A DNA stretch of 64,000 nt. Origin: Nereida ignava (GTDB lineage: Bacteria > Pseudomonadota > Alphaproteobacteria > Rhodobacterales > Rhodobacteraceae). The translations under genes and the position numbers were made by a program. Below, piece after piece: positions 7,666-16,523 of the stretch (within the stretch, counting starts at the first letter, position 1; each line of letters starts with the position of its first letter). Under the pieces are notes generated by a model. The model saw only the letters and a program-made list of their open reading frames with translations, did no database searches and had not been told where the DNA came from. The stretch lies in assembly GCF_001049735.1 (NCBI RefSeq), contig NZ_CVPC01000010.1, positions 9,659-73,658 of the forward strand, given 5' to 3'.

Positions 7666-9861
7666 ATGTCTGACTTTTCTATGAACATCGACGCAGACGG
7701 CGTGGCCACAATCGTGTGGGACACCGTTGGCAAATCCATGAACGTGATGAACCAACAGGGTTTTGACGACCTTGACGCGCTCATTGACCAAGTGCTGGCC
7801 GATGATGCCATCAAAGGCGCTGTGCTGACCTCTGGCAAACCCGGCTCGTTTGCGGGCGGTATGGATTTGAACATCATTTCCAAGATGAAAGAGATGGCCG
7901 GTGACGCACCTGCGCGCGGCCTGATGGACGGCCTGATGGCTACCCATGCTATTTTGCGCAAGATTGAGCGCGCAGGCATGGACCCCAAAACCAACAAAGG
8001 CGGCAAGCCAATCGCGGCGGCCCTGCCTGGCACGGCCCTTGGCATCGGGTTTGAACTGCCCCTTGCGTGCCACCGCATTTTTGCAGCCCCCAACCCCAAA
8101 GCCAAAATTGGCCTACCTGAAATCATGGTTGGCATCTTCCCCGGCATGGGCGGCACCACGCGGCTTGTGCGCAAGATGGGCGCCATGGGGGCCTCACCAT
8201 TTCTGCTGGAAGGCAAGCTCAGCGACCCTGCGCGCGCCAAAGCGGCCGGCCTCATCGACGAGATCGCGGATGATCCCGTTGCAGCCGCCAAAGAATGGGT
8301 CCTCTCCGAGCCAAAGATCGTCAAACCATGGGATGAAAAGGGTTACAAAATGCCCGGGGGCGCGCCCTACCACCCTGCGGGTTTCATGACTTATGTGGGT
8401 GCTTCGGCGATGGTCAACGGCAAAACCCAAGGCGCATTTCCTGCGGCCAAGGCGCTTTTGTCGGCAGTCTATGAAGGCGCGTTGGTGCCGTTTGATACAG
8501 CCATCAAAATTGAGGCGCGCTGGTTCACCAATGTGCTGATGAACCCATCGTCTTCTGCCATGATCCGTTCGCTTTTCATCAACAAAGAAGCGCTTGAAAA
8601 AGGTGCTGTGCGTCCGGCGGAAGTCAGTGACCAATCCGTGCGCAAAGTCGGCGTTTTGGGGGCTGGCATGATGGGTGCGGGCATCGCACTTGTCTCCGCC
8701 CTTGCGGGCATCGAGGTGGTTTTGTTGGACCAAAGCCAAGAGGCCGCGGACAAAGGCAAAGACTATACCGCCACCTATATGGACAAAGGCATCGCGCGCA
8801 AAAAAGCCACGCCCGAAAAGAAAGAGGCCGTGCTGGCGCAGATCACCGCAACCACAGATTACAACGCCCTTGCGGGCTGTGATCTGATCGTTGAGGCGGT
8901 CTTTGAGGACGTGGCGATCAAAGCAGAAGTCACCAAGAAAGTCGAAGCCATCGTGGACGCAGAGTGCATCTTTGCCACCAACACCTCGACCTTGCCGATT
9001 TCTGAGTTGGCCAAAGCCAGTGCACGCCCAGAGCAATTCATCGGTATCCACTTTTTCTCACCTGTCGACAAAATGTTGTTGGTGGAAATCATCAAAGGCG
9101 CGCAAACCGGTGATCGCGCCACGGCCAAGGCTCTCGACTTTGTGCGCCAGATCAAAAAGACCCCGATCGTGGTTAATGATGCGCGCTTTTTCTACGCCAA
9201 CCGCTGTATCATTCCCTACATCAACGAAGGCATCCGCATGGTCGCCGAAGGTGTGCAGCCCGCCCTGATCGAAAATGCGGCCAAACAACTGGGCATGCCC
9301 CTTGGGCCGCTGCAATTGGTCGATGAAACATCTGTCGATCTGGGTGTAAAAATCGCCAAAGCCACCAAAGCGGCGATGGGCGATGCTTACCCCGACGGCG
9401 CCGTGGACGACGTGCTGTTCTGGATGGCCGATGAGGGCCGCTTGGGCCGCAAAGCCAACGCGGGCTTTTACGCCTATGACGACAAAGGCAAGCGCGGGTT
9501 GCTGTGGGACGGTCTTGCCGCCAAATACCCCACAAGCGACGCGCAACCTGACATCATCGAGGTTCAGCACCGTCTAATGTTTGCCCAAACCCTTGAGGCC
9601 GTGCGCGCCCTTGAGGACGGTGTTCTGATGGACATCCGCGAAGGTGACGTGGGCGCGATCCTTGGTTGGGGCTTTGCGCCGTGGTCTGGCGGGCCGCTGT
9701 CGTGGCTTGATATCATCGGCGCGCCCTACGCGGCAGAACGCTGTGATGCGCTTAGCGAAAAGTTCGGGGCACGCTTTGCGACCCCTGCACTTTTGCGTGA
9801 GATGGCCGACAAGGGACAAAGCTTTTACGGCCGCTTTTCCCCTGCTGCCCCTGCCGCCTAG
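7666..9861 (+). CDS. fadB: Enoyl-CoA hydratase / 3-hydroxyacyl-CoA dehydrogenase (FadB type)
   Basis: Multifunctional beta-oxidation protein of 731 residues. Residues 1 to about 300 form the enoyl-CoA hydratase (crotonase) domain, with the oxyanion-hole regions around FAGGMDLN and LPGTALGIGFELPLAC and the acid in GLPEIMVGIFPGMGGT. Residues about 325 to 500 form the NAD-binding dehydrogenase domain with GVLGAGMMGAGIA, and a C-terminal helical domain follows with HFFSPVDKMLLVEII and PLGPLQLVDETSVDLG. It hydrates enoyl-CoA and oxidises the resulting hydroxyacyl-CoA. The ribosome site AAGGAG is ideal and the gene closes the acd-thiolase-fadB operon; a long GC-rich hairpin follows at 9889-9936. 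Confidence 0.94.
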   Translation: MSDFSMNIDADGVATIVWDTVGKSMNVMNQQGFDDLDALIDQVLADDAIKGAVLTSGKPGSFAGGMDLNIISKMKEMAGDAPARGLMDGLMATHAILRKIERAGMDPKTNKGGKPIAAALPGTALGIGFELPLACHRIFAAPNPKAKIGLPEIMVGIFPGMGGTTRLVRKMGAMGASPFLLEGKLSDPARAKAAGLIDEIADDPVAAAKEWVLSEPKIVKPWDEKGYKMPGGAPYHPAGFMTYVGASAMVNGKTQGAFPAAKALLSAVYEGALVPFDTAIKIEARWFTNVLMNPSSSAMIRSLFINKEALEKGAVRPAEVSDQSVRKVGVLGAGMMGAGIALVSALAGIEVVLLDQSQEAADKGKDYTATYMDKGIARKKATPEKKEAVLAQITATTDYNALAGCDLIVEAVFEDVAIKAEVTKKVEAIVDAECIFATNTSTLPISELAKASARPEQFIGIHFFSPVDKMLLVEIIKGAQTGDRATAKALDFVRQIKKTPIVVNDARFFYANRCIIPYINEGIRMVAEGVQPALIENAAKQLGMPLGPLQLVDETSVDLGVKIAKATKAAMGDAYPDGAVDDVLFWMADEGRLGRKANAGFYAYDDKGKRGLLWDGLAAKYPTSDAQPDIIEVQHRLMFAQTLEAVRALEDGVLMDIREGDVGAILGWGFAPWSGGPLSWLDIIGAPYAAERCDALSEKFGARFATPALLREMADKGQSFYGRFSPAAPAA

Positions 9862-9888
9862 TAGGCTGTTGGCACTGTAACTTATCAG

Positions 9889-9936
9889 CGGGGGCGTGAA
9901 CCGCACGGTGGTCTAAGACACCGTTAACGCCCCCGC
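9889..9936 (+). terminator. Hairpin terminating the beta-oxidation operon
   Basis: GCGGGGGCGT (9889-9898) pairs with ACGCCCCCGC (9927-9936), and an inner stem CGGTG..CACCG adds to it. It lies 28 bases after the fadB stop. No T run follows, so it may need Rho or act as a 3' stabiliser. Confidence 0.55.
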
Positions 9937-10185
9937 ACTAAACTGCGCTCAGGACGTCCTGAATTGTTGCGGTTTGACACACCGCATATCGACCTTGATA
10001 CCGCGCGGGCCTTACACCCCCAACCGGATCATTCCAACGGCAGCGCTGCCTCTTTTACGGCCTCGTTTTACCGCAAAAACCCTACAAACATGCCCGAGGC
10101 CCCCTCTGGCGACATACGGACCGAGGTGCCCTGCACTGCTGTCCCCCTCGCGGTCTTTCATGGGGCCAGCGGGGTTATTTGTGCA
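9937..10185. other. Gene-free spacer after fadB
   Basis: Together with the hairpin before it, this makes 324 bases without a convincing gene between two convergent units. It holds a perfect palindrome CAGGACGTCCTG at 9950-9961 and two short overlapping plus-strand frames that run into the sulfotransferase gene and show no recognisable protein features. I see no clear terminator for the minus-strand gene. Confidence 0.5.
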
Positions 10186-10818
10186 TCAAAAAACGTAGCC
10201 AAACCGCGCAATGTCTTGGGCACAGACATCGGCAATCACATCGCGGGTCGTGTTGCTGAAATAGCCGCGGTAATCTGCATCGCGCTGTGATGCGTTGGCG
10301 CGCCCGACCTCAAGCTTGAACCCTAGATGCGCCTCAAACGGGGCAAGATCATCGGTCAGATGCTCAAGGCGGATGAACGCATCGCACTGCTCCACACCGG
10401 TTTCATCGGTGACGTAATGAGCATAGGGATGCGCGCGCAGACTGTCTTGCAACCACGGCGTCAAAACAAACGTCTCAAAGGTTTCATCTTTGGCAAGGGC
10501 CACGGCGCGGTGGGTGAATTGTTGGGCGCGCAGCCAGTGATAATAACTCACCACGCGGTCCCACGGATTGCGCACCAAGCTTACCGCAAATGGCGCGCCG
10601 TCAACCAACCCGGCCAAATCCGCGCGGGTCGCGTGTTTCCAAAGCCGCCCCGCCGTCTGAAGGCTCTTTTGCCGCTTTGCCCGCGCTTTACCTTTTGGGG
10701 TATCACCCACAATAATATCATCCGCCATCGCCCGCGCCTCAAGCGCCAGCATCAGCGCCGTGCCCCCCGTTTTGGGCGCATGGGTCAGCAGGTAGTTGCG
10801 GCCCTTGCTGTAGATCAT
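10186..10818 (-). CDS. Sulfotransferase-family protein
   Basis: Protein of 210 residues of the P-loop sulfotransferase type that uses PAPS as sulfate donor. The 5'-phosphosulfate loop is HAPKTGGTA near the N-terminus and the 3'-phosphate motif is VSLVRNPWDRVVSYY around residue 85-100, the usual order and spacing. Acceptor unknown; the family sulfates carbohydrates, lipids or small alcohols. Its ATG overlaps the stop of the EamA transporter gene by four bases, so the pair is co-translated. A second, different sulfotransferase-like gene lies at 51990. Sulfate transfer is inferred from the motifs only. Confidence 0.82.
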   Translation of the reverse strand: MIYSKGRNYLLTHAPKTGGTALMLALEARAMADDIIVGDTPKGKARAKRQKSLQTAGRLWKHATRADLAGLVDGAPFAVSLVRNPWDRVVSYYHWLRAQQFTHRAVALAKDETFETFVLTPWLQDSLRAHPYAHYVTDETGVEQCDAFIRLEHLTDDLAPFEAHLGFKLEVGRANASQRDADYRGYFSNTTRDVIADVCAQDIARFGYVF

Positions 10819-11777
10819 GGGGCAAGCTGCTCGGGTAACTCAGACTGCTTAGGTCGTGCATTCCGCGCATGCCGCTCAAGCCGCTCGGCGCGTTGCACCC
10901 GCCACGCCACAACCACACCAGAGCCGATGATGACCACCATCCCCAGCACCCCAATCGGGCTGACGACCGTGCCAAACAGGATATAAGCCGTGACCGAGGC
11001 AAAGATCAGCAGCGTGTATTCAAAAACCGAAACGATCGGCGCGTCCCCTGTCAGATAGGCCTTCATCAGGCACGCGATCGCCCCAACCGACACCACCGCC
11101 TGCACCAGAATGATCCACCATGACAGCGCCGTGGGCCAGACCCACGCACGGCCCAAGAACCCCTCGCCCGGGTTGGCCTGAAGGTACAACGACACCAATG
11201 CAGCGATCAACAAAACCCACGCCATGTAACTCCACGTCAGCACCCACGGGGTTTCGCCTTCGCACCATTTGCGCGTGGCCACGTTGCCCGTGGCGTAAAA
11301 CACACCCGCCAAAATGGGCACCAGATTAGGCCAGCCAAGCCCGCCCACATCGGGCTTCAGCACCATCAGCGCCCCGCACAGCCCCACAAAGGCCGTCACC
11401 AGCCGCACAGGACCGATGGGCGTGCGTGACCAAATAGCCTCGATGAACACCACCAAAACGGGCGCTGTGAACAGCCCCGCCGCCGCAGCCGAAATCGGGA
11501 AAAAGCCAAGGCAGCCGAAATACAAAATCATCGCAATCGCCAAAAACAATGAACGCCCCAGCACGGCCCAAAGCCGCTTTGGACGTAAATTCAGCCCAAA
11601 AACCAACCCCAAAAGCGCCACTGTGGCCACTGCAACAATGCTGCGCAGGGTGTGGAATTGCCAAAGACTGATGTCGTCCACAATATAGGGCACAAGGTTA
11701 TCGACGATGCCCAAAATGACCATCGCCGTCATCATCCAGCCAATCGCGGCGGTGTTATTGGAAGGTGTGCTGCTCAT
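10815..11777 (-). CDS. EamA/DMT family transporter
   Basis: Inner-membrane protein of 320 residues with about ten transmembrane segments arranged as two EamA repeats, typical of drug/metabolite transporters that move amino acids, nucleosides or other small metabolites. The ATG at 11777 (MSSTPSNN) is chosen because the longer frame would run into the divergent acyl-CoA ligase gene and its first 50 residues are not hydrophobic. The C-terminus is basic and cytoplasmic. It is the first gene of a two-gene unit with the sulfotransferase-like gene, and divergent from the ligase across 112 bases. Substrate unknown. Confidence 0.85.
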   Translation of the reverse strand: MSSTPSNNTAAIGWMMTAMVILGIVDNLVPYIVDDISLWQFHTLRSIVAVATVALLGLVFGLNLRPKRLWAVLGRSLFLAIAMILYFGCLGFFPISAAAAGLFTAPVLVVFIEAIWSRTPIGPVRLVTAFVGLCGALMVLKPDVGGLGWPNLVPILAGVFYATGNVATRKWCEGETPWVLTWSYMAWVLLIAALVSLYLQANPGEGFLGRAWVWPTALSWWIILVQAVVSVGAIACLMKAYLTGDAPIVSVFEYTLLIFASVTAYILFGTVVSPIGVLGMVVIIGSGVVVAWRVQRAERLERHARNARPKQSELPEQLAP

Positions 11778-11889
11778 TTGCGCATCATTGACCGCTTGCC
11801 TCTTGCCGCGCAAGCGCCATAGTCGACAATATGACGGGGGCGCCGACGACAAGGCGCGCGTTGGAAGGTGAACTGCTTGGGAGGGCGCA

Positions 11890-13512
11890 ATGGGCTGGAT
11901 GAAAGATGAGACGGGTTTAGACAAAACACCCGCCAATTACGTGCCCCTAACGCCGCTGTCCCATTTGCGCCGTGCGGCTGATGTGTTCGCCCAAACTACC
12001 GCGGTGATTTATGGTGACCATAAAGTCACCTATGCGCAGTACCACGCCCGCTGCTCGCAATTGGCCAGCGCGCTAAAAAGCATCGGTGTGCAAAGTGGCG
12101 AGGTGGTGGCAACGCTGCTGCCCAACACCCCCGCCCAATGCGAAGCGGCGTTCGGCGTGCCCGCGTGCGGCGCGGTTTTGAACACCATCAACACCCGCCT
12201 TGATCCAGATACCGTGGCCTACATCTTTGATCACGGCGAGGCCAAGGCCGCATTGGTCGACACCCAGTTCATGCCACTGGCGTTGCAAGCGATTGAACGA
12301 ATGGACGGCCCCGCGCCCATCTTGATCGAAGTGCCTGACGCCGTTGCGGGCATCACAGCCACCGGCGCGCATCAAACATACGAAGATTTTCTGGCTACCG
12401 GCGATGCAGCATTCACGTGGATGATGCCCGAAGATGAATGGGAAAGCCTTGCGCTGAATTACACCTCGGGCACCACAGGGCGGCCCAAGGGCGTGGTCTA
12501 TCATCACCGCGGCGCGTATCTGATGACCATGGGCACACCGGCTGCGTGGCAAATGCCGCTGCGCCCGCAGTACTTGACGATTGTGCCAATGTTTCACTGT
12601 AACGGATGGAACCACGCGTGGATGATGCCGATGCTGGGCGGTACGATCCACTGCTGCCGCGATGTGACACCCCACGCCATTTATGACGCCGTTGCCGCCG
12701 GTGTGACCCATTTTGGCGGCGCACCGATTGTGTTGAACATGATCGTCAACGCACCCGATGAGGCGCGGCGCAGTTTTGATCACACGGTCAAAGTTTTCAC
12801 CGCAGGCGCGCCGCCCGCCCCCGCCACGTTGGCGGCCATCACCAAACTGGGCTTTGATGTGCAACAAGTTTACGGGCTGACCGAAACATATGGCCACGTC
12901 ACCGAATGCCTTTGGGACCCCGCATGGGACGCGCTGCCCCAAGACGAGGCGGCCAGCATCGCTGCGCGCCAAGGGGTTGCTTTTCCCATGATGGAGCCCG
13001 TCGCCGTGTGGGACGAAAGCGGCAAAGACATTCCGCGCGACGGCACCACAACCGGCGAGATCATGTTGCGCGGCAACTGCGTGATGAAGGGCTATCTGAA
13101 AAATCCGGACGCCACCGCCGAGGCCTTTGCGGGCGGGTATTTCCACAGCGGCGACATTGCCCTGCACCACCCCGACGGGTTCATTCAGATCGCTGACCGC
13201 GCCAAGGACATCATCATTTCGGGCGGCGAAAACATCAGCTCTGTTGAGGTCGAAAGCGCGTTGATGAACCACGAGGCCGTGAACCTATGCGCCGTGGTCG
13301 CCAAGCCTGATGACAAATGGGGCGAGGTCCCCTGTGCCTTTGTTGAATTGAAAGACGGCGCAACCCCGACCGAGGCCGAGATCATCGCCTTTTGCCGCGC
13401 GCGCCTTGCGGGGTTCAAAACGCCCAAGCGTGTGATTTTCCAAGAGCTGCCAAAAACCTCGACGGGCAAAATCCAGAAGTTTGAATTGCGCACAGTGGCG
13501 AAATCCCTCTGA
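11890..13512 (+). CDS. Acyl-CoA ligase, DmdB-like
   Basis: AMP-forming acyl-CoA synthetase of 540 residues. The P-loop motif is YTSGTTGRPKGVVYHH (about residue 195), followed by YGLTETYGHV, the hinge GFIQIADRAKD and the C-terminal catalytic lysine in KTSTGKIQKF. Length and the phrases LNYTSGTTGRPKG and TETYGHVTECLW are those of the medium-chain/DmdB group, which activates methylmercaptopropionate in dimethylsulfoniopropionate breakdown as well as short and medium fatty acids. A strong GGGAGG ribosome site precedes the ATG. It stands alone after a divergent promoter region. I am sure of the superfamily and moderately sure of the DmdB-like subgroup; the physiological substrate is open. Confidence 0.9.
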   Translation: MGWMKDETGLDKTPANYVPLTPLSHLRRAADVFAQTTAVIYGDHKVTYAQYHARCSQLASALKSIGVQSGEVVATLLPNTPAQCEAAFGVPACGAVLNTINTRLDPDTVAYIFDHGEAKAALVDTQFMPLALQAIERMDGPAPILIEVPDAVAGITATGAHQTYEDFLATGDAAFTWMMPEDEWESLALNYTSGTTGRPKGVVYHHRGAYLMTMGTPAAWQMPLRPQYLTIVPMFHCNGWNHAWMMPMLGGTIHCCRDVTPHAIYDAVAAGVTHFGGAPIVLNMIVNAPDEARRSFDHTVKVFTAGAPPAPATLAAITKLGFDVQQVYGLTETYGHVTECLWDPAWDALPQDEAASIAARQGVAFPMMEPVAVWDESGKDIPRDGTTTGEIMLRGNCVMKGYLKNPDATAEAFAGGYFHSGDIALHHPDGFIQIADRAKDIIISGGENISSVEVESALMNHEAVNLCAVVAKPDDKWGEVPCAFVELKDGATPTEAEIIAFCRARLAGFKTPKRVIFQELPKTSTGKIQKFELRTVAKSL

Positions 13513-13582
13513 GTGCAATTGCGGCGGTGCGGCGTCTGACCTATATGTTGTTCAGAGCAAGTTGACGGAGATAAAGCGTCAG

Positions 13583-14614
13583 ATGACCGCCCTTTCACAG
13601 TACGCATTGCTCGAAAGCACGGGCCTTTGGCGCGCGGATGCAGATGCGCAGCGCCGCGAGGTGATCGTGTCTTTTGGCAACGCCACCCTTGTGATTACCG
13701 ATAACGCCGAACGGGTTTTGTCCCATTGGTCATTGGCCGCCGTGCGCAAAGTGTCCGACAAAGATGGTGTGGTCACCTACAGCCCCGATGCAGACGGCAC
13801 CGAGCTTGTTGAAATCGACGACAAAACCATGGTCGAGGCCATCGACAAAGTGCGCAAAGCCATCGACCGGACCCGTCCGCACCGTGGGCGGCTGCGCGCC
13901 GCCGTGTTGGCGGGCAGCTTGGCATTGGTGGGCTGGATCGGCTTTTTCTGGATGCCCCCCGCCATGGTGGATCACACGCTTGGGGTTTTGCCCAAAGTCA
14001 AACGCGCCGAAATTGGCCGCGAGCTGAGCCGTGAGATTACCCGCCTTGCAGGCCCTGCGTGTACCCGCCGCGAAGGCACCCGCGCGCTGCAAATGGTCAC
14101 GGACCGCGTTCGGGGCACGTCGGATAATGCGGATTTCGTAGCGCCTGTTGGGCTGCCGCAAATTCACCGCTCTGGCTTGCCGGATAGTCTGTGGTTGCCC
14201 GGTGGCAAACTGTTGCTGAGTGCGACGCTGGTTGAGGATCATGATGACCCAGAAGTACTGGCTGGATTTATGCTGGCGGCGGGTCTGCGCCAAGCGGGCC
14301 AAGACCCGGTACGCCCGCTGCTTGAGTTTGCAGGACTGCGCCACACATTCACATTGCTAACCACTGCGCAGCTGCCCCAAGACGTGCTGCGCGGCTATGC
14401 CCAAGCGTTGGTTCAGAACCCGTTGGAAGATGTTGAGATGGGTGCGTTGGCGGATCAAATGCGGTTGCGCGGCCTTGAAACGACCACCCTCGCGGCAGCA
14501 ATTGATCCCAGCGGAGAGCGGACAAAACCACTGCTTGATGCGGCACAACTAAGCGATCCACCGTTGCTGAGCGACCGCGACTGGCTGGCCCTGCAAGGGA
14601 TCTGTGATCAGTAA
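13583..14614 (+). CDS. Conserved-looking membrane-anchored protein of unknown function
   Basis: A 343-residue protein I cannot assign to a family. Residues 1-110 look like a soluble cytoplasmic domain, then one hydrophobic segment near residue 115-135 (VLAGSLALVGWIGFFWMP), and a larger domain of about 210 residues that would lie in the periplasm if the basic residues before the segment stay inside. The outer part contains two cysteines (CTRREG and GICDQ). The ATG at 13583 follows GGAG; a longer frame starting inside the ligase gene is unlikely. It is convergent with the SPOR gene, ending one base before that gene's stop, with no terminator visible. Confidence 0.7.
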   Translation: MTALSQYALLESTGLWRADADAQRREVIVSFGNATLVITDNAERVLSHWSLAAVRKVSDKDGVVTYSPDADGTELVEIDDKTMVEAIDKVRKAIDRTRPHRGRLRAAVLAGSLALVGWIGFFWMPPAMVDHTLGVLPKVKRAEIGRELSREITRLAGPACTRREGTRALQMVTDRVRGTSDNADFVAPVGLPQIHRSGLPDSLWLPGGKLLLSATLVEDHDDPEVLAGFMLAAGLRQAGQDPVRPLLEFAGLRHTFTLLTTAQLPQDVLRGYAQALVQNPLEDVEMGALADQMRLRGLETTTLAAAIDPSGERTKPLLDAAQLSDPPLLSDRDWLALQGICDQ

Positions 14615-14615
14615 A

Positions 14616-15824
14616 TTACTTGCGAAGGAATGCGTCGCGAAAGCCCGCAGATCGCGCGCCTTGAAGGGCTGCGCGTAGGGCGGATTGATCCTGAAAAGGT
14701 CCGGCCAGAACGACCTGATATGTTTTGCCGCCCCGCGTGGCACGTCCGATTTTTGCAGGCAGGCCTGCCGCAGTAAGACGCTGTGCAGCACGGCTGGCGT
14801 TGCCCTTCACCCCGTAGGTGCCGACCTGAACGAAGCGGTGCGATGCAGGCGTGCTTTTGGTCCCAAACGACAAACGTAACGGATCATTACCCGCGCGGGT
14901 GACTTGCGGGGCGGCATTATTCTTTAGCAGCTTGCGGGGGACTTTTTGCGTCCAGATGCGGTTGCTGGCAGCGCGCCCCTCGCGGGTCTCAAGACCACGG
15001 CGCGGGTTCAGACGGTCATCGTCCCAAACGGGGCGGTATCCTTTTGGCGGATCAAACGTGACGCGGGCGCTGGCGGGTACTTTTGACAGCCGCACCACAC
15101 CGCGCGAGGGGTCCGGCGCTGTGCGCGGTGCAACATCAAGGCTGCTTTGAGGACCCAGCGTGGTGTTGCCGTCTTGGCCGAAGAAATTACCCTGCTGCGG
15201 ACCACATCGGACAGGATTATCGGGCGTGCCTGCATTGATGTATTTCGAGCTAAGCGCCGAGGCCCCACGACAAGCAGGCTGGCTGCGGGTTGGCTGCGCA
15301 GTGGGCGCGGTTTGGGTTTTGGGTGCGGCGGCGCTTGGCAACGTCGCGGTGGTGCGCAGAGGCGCGTTGGTGGCCCCCTGACGGTCACGGCGCGGCGTCT
15401 GCGGTGTCAATGTGGCACCAGCGGTTTGACCAGTAACAGGCGTTGCCGCTTTTGTTGTGGGCTGTACTGGCGTTTGGGCTTTTGCAACCGCTTTGGGTTT
15501 TGGCGCAGGGGCGCGCACAGGCTGCGGCGCAGATTTAGTAGGGACTGCTTGGGCAGGTGCGGCGGCCGTAGCACCCTTTAGAGAGGGTTGAAAGCCGCAC
15601 ACAATCTGACGGTTACGCGATACACGCGGCACCCACGTGGTGTTGCCCGAAATGCCCGCACGGATGAAAACACATCCTTTACTATCAACGTATTGGTTGC
15701 CTTTGAACGAAGATGGCGGGAACTCTGCTGGGACGGTGTTGCCTGCCAAAGACTGGGCTGAGACAGACGTGGTAAACAGCAAGGCAAGGGTCGCCGTGAA
15801 GGCCGCGAACTTAGAAACAGACAT
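14616..15824 (-). CDS. Exported SPOR-domain protein
   Basis: Protein of 402 residues with a clear signal peptide (FAAFTATLALLFTTSVSAQS, cleavage after SAQ). A short N-terminal domain with cysteines (SKGCVFIRAG, RQIVCGF) is followed by a long alanine-, proline- and threonine-rich linker, another cysteine-containing stretch, and a C-terminal SPOR domain (HRFVQVGTYGVKGNASRAAQ to QVVLAGPF). SPOR domains bind denuded peptidoglycan strands at the septum, so a role in cell division or envelope maintenance is likely. The linker is much longer than in minimal SPOR proteins. It is monocistronic, with the nucleoside operon ending 66 bases beyond its start. Confidence 0.85.
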   Translation of the reverse strand: MSVSKFAAFTATLALLFTTSVSAQSLAGNTVPAEFPPSSFKGNQYVDSKGCVFIRAGISGNTTWVPRVSRNRQIVCGFQPSLKGATAAAPAQAVPTKSAPQPVRAPAPKPKAVAKAQTPVQPTTKAATPVTGQTAGATLTPQTPRRDRQGATNAPLRTTATLPSAAAPKTQTAPTAQPTRSQPACRGASALSSKYINAGTPDNPVRCGPQQGNFFGQDGNTTLGPQSSLDVAPRTAPDPSRGVVRLSKVPASARVTFDPPKGYRPVWDDDRLNPRRGLETREGRAASNRIWTQKVPRKLLKNNAAPQVTRAGNDPLRLSFGTKSTPASHRFVQVGTYGVKGNASRAAQRLTAAGLPAKIGRATRGGKTYQVVLAGPFQDQSALRAALQGARSAGFRDAFLRK

Positions 15825-15890
15825 ATGTCATTCCACTAAATATAGCGAAACTGTGCGCCAAAAACCCTATTTAGTAAAGTGATAATGCTG

Positions 15891-16523
15891 TTACTTGGTG
15901 CCGAACATGCGGTCACCCGCGTCCCCCAAACCGGGCACAATGTAGCCCTGCTCGTTGAGTTTTTCATCCACGGAAGCGGTCACGATGTGCACGTCTGGAT
16001 GCGCTTGCCGCATGCGGGCAATACCCTCAGGTGCGGCCAGCAGGCACATAAAACGGATGTTCGTAGCGCCCGCTTCTTTCAGGCGGTCAATCGCTGCGAC
16101 AGAAGAGTTGCCTGTGGCCAGCATCGGGTCCACTGCAATCACCAGCCGCTCATTGAGCACGTCGGGCACTTTGAAATAATATTCAACGGGTTCAAGGGTT
16201 TGCTCATCACGGTAGAGCCCAACAAAGCCCACCCGTGCAGAGGGAACAAGTTCAAGCACACCGTCCAAAAGGCCGTTTCCTGCCCGCAAAATGGAGATCA
16301 GCGCCAGCTTCTTGCCGCGTAACATGGGCGCATCCATTGGCCCCATGGGTGTTTCGATTGCTTGATTTTCCAAGGGCAATTCACGGGTGATTTCATAAGC
16401 CAAAAACTGACTTATCTCGCGCAGCAACTGACGAAATTGCCCCGTAGAGGTTTCTTTGTCGCGCATGATCGACAGTTTGTGCTGAACCAAAGGGTGATCC
16501 ACAAGGGTGACGTGTTCGTTCAT
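15891..16523 (-). CDS. upp: Uracil phosphoribosyltransferase
   Basis: Salvage enzyme of 210 residues making UMP from uracil and PRPP in the cytoplasm. The PRPP-binding loop [14 protein letters not shown] and the sequences [19 protein letters not shown] and YYFKVP are diagnostic, and length is exact for the family. It is the last gene of the minus-strand operon cdd-deoA-deoB-add-upp; its ATG overlaps the add stop by four bases. In this order the operon would turn pyrimidine and purine nucleosides into bases and pentose phosphate, with Upp recapturing uracil. Confidence 0.97.
   Translation of the reverse strand: MNEHVTLVDHPLVQHKLSIMRDKETSTGQFRQLLREISQFLAYEITRELPLENQAIETPMGPMDAPMLRGKKLALISILRAGNGLLDGVLELVPSARVGFVGLYRDEQTLEPVEYYFKVPDVLNERLVIAVDPMLATGNSSVAAIDRLKEAGATNIRFMCLLAAPEGIARMRQAHPDVHIVTASVDEKLNEQGYIVPGLGDAGDRMFGTK

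Noticed and set aside
7113-8324. Long minus-strand frame (403 codons) across the thiolase and fadB genes
   Set aside because: It is antisense to two well-supported enzymes; its composition (serine-, proline- and methionine-rich) is that of a shadow frame in high-G+C DNA.
9964-10290. Plus-strand open frames of 74-108 codons overlapping the end of the sulfotransferase-like gene
   Set aside because: No recognisable domain or ribosome site, and they run antisense into a gene with clear sulfotransferase motifs.
12073-13272. Long minus-strand frame (399 codons) opposite the acyl-CoA ligase gene
   Set aside because: It covers a gene with intact ligase motifs and contains no protein motif itself.
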